Shown here: piece by piece, positions 34,499 to 43,842 of the stretch | Layout of the letters: every line of letters starts with the position of its first letter | Numbering within the stretch: position 1 is the first letter of the stretch | From: Sediminibacter sp. Hel_I_10 | Lineage (GTDB): Bacteria > Bacteroidota > Bacteroidia > Flavobacteriales > Flavobacteriaceae | Reading direction: 5' to 3' | Assembly: GCF_000688335.1 (NCBI RefSeq) | Contig: NZ_JHZX01000001.1 | Location: 3,100,001-3,164,000, forward strand | Length of the DNA: 64,000 bases | Position numbers and translations under genes: made by a program | The notes under the pieces: generated by a model | What the model saw: only the letters and a program-made list of their open reading frames with translations | Database searches by the model: none | Told to the model about the DNA's origin: nothing

Positions 34499-37400
34499 AT
34501 GAAAACAAAAATTCTTTTATTATTACTTCTATTATCGGTAGTTTCTTTTGTTTCGGCACAGGAAATGACGGTAACAGGAACCGTGACTTCAGCACAGGAC
34601 GATTTACCATTGCCGGGTGTTAATGTTATTGTGAAAGGAACCTCTCGAGGAGCCAGTACAGATTTTGATGGAAAATATAGTATAGTGGTTAATACTGGAG
34701 AAGTCTTGGAGTTTAGTTCCATAGGCCTGAAGACTCAGACCATTACCATTGGCGATCAAACATCTGTAAACGTAGCTATGCAAGAAGATACCGAATCTCT
34801 TGATGAGGTTGTCGTTATTGGTTATGGTACTCAAAAACGATCAGATGTTACTGGAGCTGTTACAAGTGTACAGTCAGAGGAAATCTTAAGACAACCTGCT
34901 ATTAACGCGACTCAATCCATACAAGGTAAGCTTCCTGGTGTTAATATTATTAATAGTGATGCTCCTGGAGCAACGCCTAAGGTAATCATTAGGGGTATCG
35001 GTACTGCTGCTGCAGGTGAAGATGTGCTTTATATAGTAGATGGGATACAAGTTACAGGTATTAATAACATTAATCCAGCAGATATTGAGTCTATAGACGT
35101 ACTAAAAGATGCGGCATCATCTGCTATTTATGGTATGGATGCAGCTAATGGTGTTGTCATTATAACAACTAAAAAAGGCAAACAAGGGCAGGCAAAAGTG
35201 TCTATAAGTTCTCAATATGGGTTTCAGTCGATACTGAATCAAGTAGAAATGGCCAATGCGCAGCAGTTTGTTACTTATTTTAATGAGAATCAGGCATTTT
35301 TGCCAGAAGATACGTCTTATACCTTATCTCAAAACCAACCTTATGACACCGATTGGTATGATGCGTTGACTGATATTGGTTTTATGAGTGTTAATAATGT
35401 AGCATTATCTGGAGGAAGTGAAAATGTCAATTATTTTTTCAGTTATAATAATTTTCAAGAAGATGGTATTCTCCAAGATCAAGATTTAGCCAGAAATACG
35501 CTTCGTTCTAACAATACGTTTAAGTTTTTTGATAACAAATTAAGGGTGACATCATCGTTAAGTGCGGCCTTTACAAAATCCACTCCAAAACCTTCAGGTG
35601 CATTTAACCGTGCCTATCGTCAAGCTCCTATTGTGCCAACGTTTTACCCAGACGGTCACTTTGGTACAGCTGATGTTAATCAAACTACAGGTGTTCAGGG
35701 TTTTATGGCTGGCCCTGGAGAGACCATTGGTAATTTGAATACAGCGGGAAATGCATTGGCCGACGTGTTTTATACTAATCAAGTCAATAGATCAACGGAT
35801 CTGCAAGGTGTTATTGAGGCCGAATTACAAGTTACTAATTTTCTAAAGGTGACTAGTAGAGTTGGTCTAACCAAAAGCTATTTTAGAGGACGTGGTTTTA
35901 ATGCCATTAAAGACAGGTTTTTAAATGCAGGTGACCCTACACGAGTAGAGCAAGACTTTTTGGATTTAAAATTACAAAATCCAGAAAATGAGCAATATGC
36001 AAATAATAGTTTGAATTTTACTCAAAATGAAAACTTTAGATATAACTGGGATACCTTTTTAACTTTTGATAAGGTTTGGAATGAAAAGCACAACTTTAGT
36101 GCCGTTGCAGGTATTACCAAAGGAAAAAGAGGTGATTTTTTCGAAAGCAGTATAACTGGATATGAGGTACCAGAACTGGAACAATATTGGAGCATTGAAT
36201 TTGCAGAAAGCGGAACTTATGAAAATGTATCAAATCAGTTTTATAGTACCCCAACAACTCAATTATCTTATTTTGGTCGTATTCAGTATAATTACGATAG
36301 CAAATATTTTATTCAGGCGAATTTTAGAAGAGATGGTGTGAGTACATTTAGAAATAGTGAAGAAGAAGGAGTGTTTACTGATCAAAAATATTTCGGGAAT
36401 TTTCCATCGGTGAGTTTAGGATGGACCTTGACAGAAGAAGATTTTTTATCAAATGTCAATTTCTTAAACTTTCTTAAATTAAGAGGTGGTTATGGAGAAG
36501 TAGGGAATTCTCAAGTGCCGTTTAATGTGTTTCAATTTAACACAAGCGGAGGCAGCTCTGATGTAAATTATGTTTTTGGTCCCAATCAAGACTTGATTTT
36601 AGGAGCTGGCCTTGGTGCTCCTGTAAGACCGATCTCTTGGGAGGTTACTAAAGAAATCAATTTTGGTTTAGATTTTAGAATGTTTAACTCTAAACTTTCT
36701 GGTGCAATTGATGTATATGATCGTTCAACAGATGATGCGATTTTAAATATTCAACCCTTGCTTAACTCTCCAAACGATCAAAATTTCTTTGATACCGGCG
36801 CAGATGTTACCAATAAAGGGGTTGAGGTAGAATTGACTTGGAGAGATAATATTACTTCAGACTTATCTTATAACATAGGGGTTGTATATTCTTACAATAA
36901 AAATAATGTTGAAAATGTTAAGCCTGCTTATGATGGCCAAACAGGAGGTAGCTTAAATAACGGAGAAATCACCAAAAGATTACAAGAAGGTCAGCCACTA
37001 TACGCATGGTGGATGTTTGAAGCAGATGGTGTATGGCAAACCCAAGAAGAAATTGATAACAATCCGGCGTTCGGTAGTCCAAATCCTGGTCATTTGAGAT
37101 ATAAAGATCAAAATGGAGATGGAATAATCGATGATCGCGATAAGAAATTTTTTGGTTCTTATTTACCAACCTATAACTTGGGTCTCAACCTAGGTTTGAA
37201 CTATAAAGCGTTTGATTTTGTTGTAGAAGCATTTGGTGCTGGAGGCAATAAAGTATATAATGCTTTGAAGGGAGTAAGAGTTGATGCTGGAGAGAACATT
37301 ACCGCAGATGTGTTTAATGAGCGTTGGACGGGGCCAGGCTCTACAAATGTAAATCCTGGTGCCAATAGAGATTCTAGAGCATCTAGTTACTATTTAGAAG

Positions 37401-37639
37401 ATGGTGATTATTTGAGAATCAATAATATTACGCTTGGTTATACCCTAAAAAATGTGGTGGATGAAATTTCTTCAATTAGAATATACGCTACAGCTCAAAA
37501 TCCGTTTTTATTTACGGATTATACAGGATTTACTCCAGAATTATTAGGGAATGGTAATCCAAACCAAACGTCTGGTATAGAGCTGTCAGCATATCCAAAC
37601 ACAAAAACCTTTTTATTCGGTATTAACATTGAACTATAA
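34499..37639 (+). CDS. susC: SusC-like TonB-dependent transporter (cluster 2)
   Basis: A 1046-aa outer membrane oligosaccharide transporter. The frame extends to 34424, but ATG 34499 gives a clean signal peptide ending FVSAQ. It has the carboxypeptidase-regulatory-like domain (TVTSAQDDLPLPGVNV), a TonB-box-like stretch (DEVVVIGYGTQKRSDVTG), a plug domain (GKLPGVNIINS to ANGVVIITTKKG) and a barrel with the typical SusC C-terminal part (YLRINNITLGYTL, FLFGINIEL). It differs clearly from the first SusC over most of its length, so the two should prefer different glycans. The SusD partner begins 17 bp later. Given the enzymes that follow, a beta-glucan other than plain laminarin is plausible. Confidence 0.93.
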   Translation: MKTKILLLLLLLSVVSFVSAQEMTVTGTVTSAQDDLPLPGVNVIVKGTSRGASTDFDGKYSIVVNTGEVLEFSSIGLKTQTITIGDQTSVNVAMQEDTESLDEVVVIGYGTQKRSDVTGAVTSVQSEEILRQPAINATQSIQGKLPGVNIINSDAPGATPKVIIRGIGTAAAGEDVLYIVDGIQVTGINNINPADIESIDVLKDAASSAIYGMDAANGVVIITTKKGKQGQAKVSISSQYGFQSILNQVEMANAQQFVTYFNENQAFLPEDTSYTLSQNQPYDTDWYDALTDIGFMSVNNVALSGGSENVNYFFSYNNFQEDGILQDQDLARNTLRSNNTFKFFDNKLRVTSSLSAAFTKSTPKPSGAFNRAYRQAPIVPTFYPDGHFGTADVNQTTGVQGFMAGPGETIGNLNTAGNALADVFYTNQVNRSTDLQGVIEAELQVTNFLKVTSRVGLTKSYFRGRGFNAIKDRFLNAGDPTRVEQDFLDLKLQNPENEQYANNSLNFTQNENFRYNWDTFLTFDKVWNEKHNFSAVAGITKGKRGDFFESSITGYEVPELEQYWSIEFAESGTYENVSNQFYSTPTTQLSYFGRIQYNYDSKYFIQANFRRDGVSTFRNSEEEGVFTDQKYFGNFPSVSLGWTLTEEDFLSNVNFLNFLKLRGGYGEVGNSQVPFNVFQFNTSGGSSDVNYVFGPNQDLILGAGLGAPVRPISWEVTKEINFGLDFRMFNSKLSGAIDVYDRSTDDAILNIQPLLNSPNDQNFFDTGADVTNKGVEVELTWRDNITSDLSYNIGVVYSYNKNNVENVKPAYDGQTGGSLNNGEITKRLQEGQPLYAWWMFEADGVWQTQEEIDNNPAFGSPNPGHLRYKDQNGDGIIDDRDKKFFGSYLPTYNLGLNLGLNYKAFDFVVEAFGAGGNKVYNALKGVRVDAGENITADVFNERWTGPGSTNVNPGANRDSRASSYYLEDGDYLRINNITLGYTLKNVVDEISSIRIYATAQNPFLFTDYTGFTPELLGNGNPNQTSGIELSAYPNTKTFLFGINIEL

Positions 37640-37656
37640 TTTTAAAAAAAATAATT

Positions 37657-39069
37657 ATGAAAATTAATATAAAACAAATAAGTGTGCTTTGTTGTACAAT
37701 GCTACTTTTTGCGGCTTGTGACGAAGAGTTTTTAGATGTAGATGCTAGAGCCGATATTGAGTTCTCAGATTCTGGTGTAGAGGTCACTCCCGAGGATATG
37801 GTAACAGGTATTTATGGTAAATTCACTAGTTTTTCTTATGCCTTCTCCTATCTAGGTATTACAGAAATTATTTCAGATAATGCAGATAAAGGAAGTTCTC
37901 CTGGCGATACGGGTTCTGATAAAAACCTGTTAGATGAATTGACACACACGCCATCTTCAGGTTCGTCTAGAGCCATGTGGACCCATTGGTACAAATCTAT
38001 AGGTAGAGCTTCAATTGCAATAGAGTTTACTAATAACTACGAACTTGAGTATAGTGAAAGTTTAAAGGCACGACTTATTGGAGAAGCTAAATATTTAAGA
38101 GCATTAAATTATTTCTGGTTGGTAAGGTCTTTTGGAGATGTTCCTATACAAGAAATTGATTTGGTAAATAGAGCTCCTAAAAGTGAAGTGTATGCCTATA
38201 TGATAAATGACTTGCAAGATGCTATTGAAGCTTTGCCTTTAAAGAGTGAATATGCAGCAAACGATTTAGGCCGTGCGACCAGAGGTGCCGCTCAAGCGCT
38301 ATTAGCTAAAGTGTATTTATATCAAGAAGACTATCAAAATGCTTATGATATGGCAAATGAGGTGATTGCTTCTGGTGAATACGGATTACATCCTAACTAC
38401 GAAGAATTATGGAGAGCCTCAACAGAAAATGGAATTGAATCTATTTTTGAAATGCAAGGAAGAGGAGAAACCATTAATCACGGGATACAACAATATTCAT
38501 CTACTCAAGGTGCTAGAGGGACTAGTGGCTGGGGCTGGGGCTTTAATACGCCTAGTCAAAACTTAGTAGATGCTTTTGATCAAGCTGGAGATGAGGTTCG
38601 TAAAAATGCAACCATCATCTTTGCAGGAGAAACGTTATGGGACGGCCGAGTGGTTAGTCCGGCGACTGAAAACCCAAGATATAATGAGAAAGCCTATTCA
38701 AGCCAGAATGCTGGAGCGGCTGATGGTGACAAAAATGTACGTGTATTTCGTTACGCAGAAGTTCTATTGATTAAGGCAGAAGCGGCAACTTATATAGGTC
38801 AGGATGCTGCTGGTCCTTTAAACTTGGTAAGAGCAAGAGTAGGATTGGCTCCTATTGCAAACCCTACAGTGCAACAGATTTGGAACGAACGCCGTTTGGA
38901 ACTTGCCATGGAGCACGATCGTTGGTTTGATCTTCTAAGAACAGGTCAAGCTGCTTCCGCACTAGCTGCAGACGGTAAGACTTTTGAAACAGGAAAGCAT
39001 GAATTGTTTCCGATACCAAATGATCAATTGATTGATACACCAGAAATGGAACAAAATCCGGGATGGTAA
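37657..39069 (+). CDS. susD: SusD-like surface glycan-binding lipoprotein (cluster 2)
   Basis: A 470-aa lipoprotein with signal ending in Cys21 followed by Asp-Glu-Glu, a surface-export pattern. RagB/SusD hallmarks: TGIYGKFTSFSYAF near the N-terminus, EAKYLRALNYFWLVRSFGDVP, GRATRGAAQALLAKVYLYQ, and the C-terminal RRLELAMEHDRWFDLLRTGQ with HELFPIPNDQL. It pairs with the SusC at 34499-37639. A terminator-like hairpin follows, so the SusCD pair may be made at a different level from the enzyme genes downstream. Confidence 0.95.
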   Translation: MKINIKQISVLCCTMLLFAACDEEFLDVDARADIEFSDSGVEVTPEDMVTGIYGKFTSFSYAFSYLGITEIISDNADKGSSPGDTGSDKNLLDELTHTPSSGSSRAMWTHWYKSIGRASIAIEFTNNYELEYSESLKARLIGEAKYLRALNYFWLVRSFGDVPIQEIDLVNRAPKSEVYAYMINDLQDAIEALPLKSEYAANDLGRATRGAAQALLAKVYLYQEDYQNAYDMANEVIASGEYGLHPNYEELWRASTENGIESIFEMQGRGETINHGIQQYSSTQGARGTSGWGWGFNTPSQNLVDAFDQAGDEVRKNATIIFAGETLWDGRVVSPATENPRYNEKAYSSQNAGAADGDKNVRVFRYAEVLLIKAEAATYIGQDAAGPLNLVRARVGLAPIANPTVQQIWNERRLELAMEHDRWFDLLRTGQAASALAADGKTFETGKHELFPIPNDQLIDTPEMEQNPGW

Positions 39070-39095
39070 TAATTTTGAGTTAGTCCTTTTATATT

Positions 39096-39134
39096 AATAG
39101 CTGCATTGCACCTTTGCAGTGCAGCTATTTTTTT
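39096..39134 (+). terminator. Intrinsic terminator after the second SusCD pair
   Basis: A 14-bp stem (AATAGCTGCATTGC, 39096-39109, against 39116-39129, with one T/G pair) with a 6-base loop and a following T-run. It lies 27 bp after the SusD stop. It could give partial read-through, since the next gene starts only about 90 bp later. Confidence 0.88.
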
Positions 39135-39221
39135 ACTCTAAACAATTATTGATAGAGGTCCTTACAATTAATTTTGAGAGGTAGATGCTTATTTTCATCG
39201 CCAACATCAAAAAACATTCAA

Positions 39222-40613
39222 ATGATTATGAACACAATAAGCAACATCATTAAACTAATGGTGATAACATTGTTATGCTGCAATCTCAGCTGTAAAGATT
39301 CTAAGTCTGATTTAAAAAATACAGACGAGCATATAGCATTAAAAACTGCGGCATTTGAGTCTTCCAGTGAAGATGAGCATCTTTTGGATCGTGTTCAAAA
39401 AGAAACGTTTAATTATTTCTGGGATGGTGCAGAACCTAATAGTGGTTTAGCAAGAGAGCGACTTCATATGGACGATAATTATCCTACTACTCCTAAAAAC
39501 ACAGTAACAATTGGTGGCTCGGGATTCGGTTTCATGGCGTTATTGGTTGGCATCGAAAGAGGTTTTATAACAAGACAAGAAGCAGTGGAACACTATCTTA
39601 AAATGGTTGATTTTTTAGAAAAAGCAGATCGTTTTCATGGCGCTTGGCCTCATTGGCTCAATGGCGAAACCGGTAAAATTGTACCATTTAGTAAAAAAGA
39701 TACTGGCGGAGATTTGGTGGAAACCGCTTTCTTGGTAGAAGGAATGCTCACCGTTGCTGAATATTTTAAAGATGGTAATGAGACAGAGAAAAATCTTTCT
39801 AATAAAATAAATAAGCTTTGGCAAGAGGTAGAGTGGGATTGGTATACTAAAGGCGAAAATGTATTATACTGGCATTGGTCACCTACCGATAATTGGGAGA
39901 TGAATTTTCCTGTAGGGGGTTATAATGAGTGTTTAATCATGTATGTTTTGGCCGCGTCCTCGCCTACATATCCAATTGATAAGGCTGTTTATACTGAAGG
40001 CTGGGCACGTAACGACAGTATTAAGTCATCTGAAAAAATGTATGGTCATGATTTGGTGCTTAATTATTTTGAACATGATGAGGCAGCAATTGGACCTTTG
40101 TTTTGGGCACATTACTCTTATCTAGGTTTAAACCCAAAAGGATTAAAAGACCAGTATGCAGATTATTGGAAGTTGGTGCAGAATCATGCTAAAATACATT
40201 ATGATTACGCTGTTGATAATCCAAAAAACTTTAAGGGGTATGGAGATAGCATATGGGGTATGACCTCAAGTTATTCCATAAAAGGTTATGCTGGCCACAG
40301 GCCGGGAAGGGATCTCGGTGTGATTTCTCCAACTGCAGCGTTGAGCTCATTTCCATATACGCCCAAAGAAAGTATGCAAATGCTAAAGTATTTGTATAAA
40401 GATCATGATTCGTTAATTGGTAAATATGGTCCCTATGATGCATTTAGTTTTGAATATGATTGGTATACCCCACGTTACTTGGCCATAGATCAAGGACCTA
40501 TTCCTGTAATGATTGAAAATTATCGTACTGGATTGCTTTGGAATCTTTTTATGAAAAATACCGATGTTAGAAATGGGTTAGATAAACTAGGCTTTGAAAA
40601 TTATAAAGAATAA
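39222..40613 (+). CDS. GH144-like glycosidase 1 (PF10091 family), probable endo-beta-1,2-glucanase lipoprotein
   Basis: A 463-aa lipoprotein; ATG 39222 (or 39228) is chosen over 39174 because it gives a signal with lipobox NLSC, Cys24. The body matches the family often labelled glucoamylase-like (PF10091), which includes GH144: VQKETFNYFWDGAEP near residue 50, TIGGSGFGFMALLVGIERGF, RFHGAWPHWLNG, GGDLVETAFLVEGML, VEWDWYTKGENVLYWHWSP, GPLFWAHYSYLGLNP, ISPTAALSSFPYTP and MIENYRTGLLWNLFM at the end. Characterised GH144 members cut beta-1,2-glucan to sophoro-oligosaccharides. The fold would be an alpha/alpha barrel. A close paralogue follows 12 bp later. The family call is strong; the exact specificity is inferred, partly from the GH3 genes nearby. 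Confidence 0.85.
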   Translation: MIMNTISNIIKLMVITLLCCNLSCKDSKSDLKNTDEHIALKTAAFESSSEDEHLLDRVQKETFNYFWDGAEPNSGLARERLHMDDNYPTTPKNTVTIGGSGFGFMALLVGIERGFITRQEAVEHYLKMVDFLEKADRFHGAWPHWLNGETGKIVPFSKKDTGGDLVETAFLVEGMLTVAEYFKDGNETEKNLSNKINKLWQEVEWDWYTKGENVLYWHWSPTDNWEMNFPVGGYNECLIMYVLAASSPTYPIDKAVYTEGWARNDSIKSSEKMYGHDLVLNYFEHDEAAIGPLFWAHYSYLGLNPKGLKDQYADYWKLVQNHAKIHYDYAVDNPKNFKGYGDSIWGMTSSYSIKGYAGHRPGRDLGVISPTAALSSFPYTPKESMQMLKYLYKDHDSLIGKYGPYDAFSFEYDWYTPRYLAIDQGPIPVMIENYRTGLLWNLFMKNTDVRNGLDKLGFENYKE

Positions 40614-40625
40614 AAATATTGAAAT

Positions 40626-42026
40626 ATGAAAAAGTTAATGATGTTTTGTCTCGTTGTATCCATGTTTTCTGCATGTTCTTCGTCAGATAATAATGAAGAT
40701 CCTGTGGTTGTAGATGATACTGTGGATGATGCCGTAGATGATACTGTAGATGATGGACCTTCGGGAGTAATACCTCTTACCGATATTGAAATGATGGACC
40801 TCGTTCAAGAAGAAACTTTTAAATATTTTTGGGATTTTGCACAATCCGAATCTGGAGCAGCAAAAGAACGGTATATTCCCAGTAATCCTACTCAAGACCA
40901 AAATGTGGTGACCACAGGAGGTTCTGGTTTTGGACTTATGGCTATTCTCGTTGGTATAGAGCGTGGTTATGTAAGTAGATCTGAAGCCGTAGCACGTTTA
41001 AATACGATTCTAACGTTTTTTGAAACTGCAGATCGTTTTCATGGCGCTTGGCCACATTGGATCAATGGCACTAACGGAAATGTGATTCCTTTTTCTGATC
41101 TTGATGATGGAGGTGATTTAGTTGAAACCGCATTTTTAGTCCAAGGATTAATTTGTGTTAAAGAATATTTTAAAGAAGGTTCTTTAGAGGAAATAGCATT
41201 GGCTGATAAAGCAGATGTACTTTGGAAAGGGGTAGAATGGGATTGGTATACAAAAGGGGAGAATGCCTTGTACTGGCATTGGAGCCCCAATAACGATTTT
41301 GCAATCAACCTTAAATTAACGGGTTATAATGAAACCATGATCTCTTATGTATTGGCAGCTGCTTCTCCAGAATATCCAATTGATCAGGTAGCATATACTG
41401 CAGGTTGGGCTAGTAATGGCGCTATTGTGTCTTCTAATTCGCAATATGGTTTTCCGCTTATCTTAAATCATTCAGGTGCACAGCAATCAGGTGGTCCGCT
41501 ATTTTTTAGCCATTATTCCTTCTTAGGGTTGAACCCAACGTCACTATCAGATCAATATGGCAATTACTGGGATGTTGCCGTAAATCATACTAAGATCAAT
41601 AGACAATATTGCATCGCCAATCCTTTAAATTTTGAAGATTATGGCCCAGATTGTTGGGGATTAACGGCAAGTTATTCGAGAGATCCTGAGGATGGATCTT
41701 TAACGTATTCAGCACACGCTCCCAATAATGATAAAGGGGTGATTTCTCCAACTGCAGCCATAAGTTCTATACCTTATACGCCAATGGAATCTTTAGATGC
41801 TATGCATTATTTTTATCAAAACAACGAAGAACTATTGGGTCCAGCAGGATTTTATGACGCTTTTAGTCCAGAGTTTGGGTATTGGGTTGCAGAGGCCTAT
41901 TTAGCTATCGATCAAGGGCCACAAATTATTATGATAGAAAATTATAGATCAGGGCTGCTTTGGGATTTATTCATGCAAAATACTGATGTGCAAAACGGCT
42001 TAACTTCATTAGGATTCTCATACTAA
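40626..42026 (+). CDS. GH144-like glycosidase 2 (PF10091 family) lipoprotein
   Basis: A 466-aa lipoprotein (Cys17, lipobox FSAC) with an Asp-rich linker (about residues 27-43, repeated VDD units) before the enzyme domain. All the motifs of its neighbour are kept: VQEETFKYFWDFAQ, TTGGSGFGLMAILVGIERGY, RFHGAWPHWING, GGDLVETAFLVQGL, VEWDWYTKGENALYWHWSP, GPLFFSHYSFLGLNP and MIENYRSGLLWDLFM. The middle region diverges, including insertions around TASYSRDPEDGSL, so the two enzymes may differ in product size or in tolerance to side groups. The acidic linker suggests display on the cell surface. The next gene starts directly after its stop codon (TAA then ATG). Confidence 0.85.
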   Translation: MKKLMMFCLVVSMFSACSSSDNNEDPVVVDDTVDDAVDDTVDDGPSGVIPLTDIEMMDLVQEETFKYFWDFAQSESGAAKERYIPSNPTQDQNVVTTGGSGFGLMAILVGIERGYVSRSEAVARLNTILTFFETADRFHGAWPHWINGTNGNVIPFSDLDDGGDLVETAFLVQGLICVKEYFKEGSLEEIALADKADVLWKGVEWDWYTKGENALYWHWSPNNDFAINLKLTGYNETMISYVLAAASPEYPIDQVAYTAGWASNGAIVSSNSQYGFPLILNHSGAQQSGGPLFFSHYSFLGLNPTSLSDQYGNYWDVAVNHTKINRQYCIANPLNFEDYGPDCWGLTASYSRDPEDGSLTYSAHAPNNDKGVISPTAAISSIPYTPMESLDAMHYFYQNNEELLGPAGFYDAFSPEFGYWVAEAYLAIDQGPQIIMIENYRSGLLWDLFMQNTDVQNGLTSLGFSY

Positions 42027-43022
42027 ATGGAAAAGAGCGGTAATAACATACATGCTTTATATTTACTACTTTTTTTAAGTAGCATTTTTTCATGGAATGG
42101 CATCGCGCAAGACAGCTTCGAGTTTGTAGTGCTTCCAGATACTCAAACTTATATGGAGGAATTTCCTGAAGTCTATATGAGTCAAATGAAATGGTTAGCC
42201 GAAAACAATGAAAGATTTTCTTTTGTGCTTCACGTTGGAGATGTCACTCAGAACAATTCTGAAGCTGAATGGCAAATTGCTAAAAATGGATTTTCATTAT
42301 TAAATGGAAAACTACCATATAACATTGCCTTGGGAAATCATGATATGGGAAGTGCACCGGGGAAATTCGCCGATATTAGGAATACAAGTTTAGCAAATAT
42401 GTATTTCCCATCTGAGAGTTATAAAAAAAATTCAAATACAATAGCTGTATTTCCTGAAAACAGCATTGACAATTCTTGTGCCGAGTATCATCTAATCGGT
42501 CAAAAATGGTTAGTCTTTTCATTAGAGTTTGGTCCTCAGAATAAAACGATTGAATGGGTAAATGAAATTATTAGGCAACATCCAAACCATAAAATCATTC
42601 TTAATACACACGCTTATCTCTACACTGACAACACATTACATGATGGAGACGATTGGTATTTGCCTCAAAAATATGGAATAGGAAAAGATACTGATGATGG
42701 TAAAGTTAACGATGGTGGGCTGCTATGGGAAAAGCTTATAAAAATTCATAAGAACACTATGTTCGTTTTCTCAGGGCATATCTTGGGTTCGGGTGTAGGT
42801 ACTTTAGTTTCTAAAAACGATTTTGGAAATAAAGTATATCAAATGCTAGCAAATTTTCAAAAGAACGTCAAAGGTGTTGAGCAAGGTAATTCAGGCTACT
42901 TGCGTATTATAGAAGTCAACAAAGCGACAAATACTATTGCGGTAAAAACATATTCACCATGGTTGCACCAATTTCAAAATGCACCTGAGCATCATTTTAC
43001 TTTTCAAAATATTGATTTTTAA
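42027..43022 (+). CDS. Secreted calcineurin-like metallophosphoesterase
   Basis: A 331-aa protein with a signal peptide ending GIAQ. Metal-site motifs are in order: LPDTQTY (about residue 36), HVGDVTQNN (about 70), ALGNHDMG (about 107), NTHAY (about 194) and FSGHILG (about 248). This is the calcineurin-like phosphoesterase fold with a two-metal centre; members cleave phosphomonoesters or phosphodiesters. Substrate cannot be read from the sequence. The location between glucanases suggests it removes a phosphate-containing group from the glycan, such as phosphoglycerol, but scavenging phosphate from another source is also possible. ATG follows directly on the stop of the previous gene, so translation is probably coupled. 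Confidence 0.83.
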   Translation: MEKSGNNIHALYLLLFLSSIFSWNGIAQDSFEFVVLPDTQTYMEEFPEVYMSQMKWLAENNERFSFVLHVGDVTQNNSEAEWQIAKNGFSLLNGKLPYNIALGNHDMGSAPGKFADIRNTSLANMYFPSESYKKNSNTIAVFPENSIDNSCAEYHLIGQKWLVFSLEFGPQNKTIEWVNEIIRQHPNHKIILNTHAYLYTDNTLHDGDDWYLPQKYGIGKDTDDGKVNDGGLLWEKLIKIHKNTMFVFSGHILGSGVGTLVSKNDFGNKVYQMLANFQKNVKGVEQGNSGYLRIIEVNKATNTIAVKTYSPWLHQFQNAPEHHFTFQNIDF

Positions 43023-43032
43023 CTTTTCTATT

Positions 43033-43839
43033 ATGAAGACTATTTTTAATCCTCAATTACTGCTGACCTGTTTCTTAACTTTAGTAACAGCGTATGCTTC
43101 ATTAGGCCAAAACGAAGTATTTGCTAAAGAGCAGTTTATAACCAATTCAGATACGCTCAACTATCGCATCATGCTCCCTAAAGATTTTGATGCCTCTAAA
43201 GTCTATCCGTTGGTACTTTTTCTTCATGGCGCAGGAGAGCGAGGTAGCGATAATCAAAGTCAATTGACCCATGGTAGTGCTCTTTTTGCTTCCGAAGACA
43301 ATAGGGAAGCATTTCCGGCAATCGTTATATTTCCGCAGTGCCCTAAAGAAGATTATTGGTCTAGCGCAACGGTTGATAGAAGCACAAAACCTATAAGTTT
43401 AAATTTTCCACTAAATATAGAACCTACCAAATCCTTGAGTTTGGTGATGGAGCTTCTAGAGGAAGTATCAGATAAGGCTTATGTAGATACAACTAGAATT
43501 TATGTAGGAGGACTCTCTATGGGCGGTATGGGAACGTTTGAAATTTTATATCGTAGACCAAATACATTTGCTGCAGCGATTACCATTTGTGGTGCAGGAA
43601 ATCCAGAAGCAACCGCATCATACGCAAAAACAACTCCGCTTTGGGTTTTTCATGGCGCTAATGATGATGTGGTAAATCCGCTCGGTTCGGTAGATATGGT
43701 TAGCGGTATTTTAAAGAACGGAGGGAAACCTAATTTTACACTGTTTGCTAAAGACAATCATAACAGCTGGGACTCTGCATTTGCTGAACCAGGATTATTA
43801 ACTTGGTTGTTTTCAAACACAAAAAACTCAAAACAATAA
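43033..43839 (+). CDS. Secreted alpha/beta hydrolase, esterase-like
   Basis: A 268-aa protein; ATG 43033 is preferred to the overlapping frame start at 42979 because it gives a signal peptide ending SLGQ. It is an alpha/beta hydrolase of the predicted-peptidase/feruloyl-esterase-like group: oxyanion region YPLVLFLHGAGERG, nucleophile Ser162 in GGLSMGGMG, probable Asp in HGANDDVVNP and His in DNHNSWD. Such enzymes in glycan clusters usually remove ester-linked groups from polysaccharide. The substrate is unknown. Spacing to both neighbours is short (10 and 3 bp). Confidence 0.8.
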   Translation: MKTIFNPQLLLTCFLTLVTAYASLGQNEVFAKEQFITNSDTLNYRIMLPKDFDASKVYPLVLFLHGAGERGSDNQSQLTHGSALFASEDNREAFPAIVIFPQCPKEDYWSSATVDRSTKPISLNFPLNIEPTKSLSLVMELLEEVSDKAYVDTTRIYVGGLSMGGMGTFEILYRRPNTFAAAITICGAGNPEATASYAKTTPLWVFHGANDDVVNPLGSVDMVSGILKNGGKPNFTLFAKDNHNSWDSAFAEPGLLTWLFSNTKNSKQ

Positions 43840-43842
43840 AAC

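Noticed and set aside
39222-42026. Glucoamylase (starch) assignment for the two PF10091 proteins
   Set aside because: The Pfam label is historical. No alpha-glucan enzymes such as GH13, GH31 or GH97 are nearby, and the neighbouring GH3 and GH16 enzymes indicate beta-glucans.
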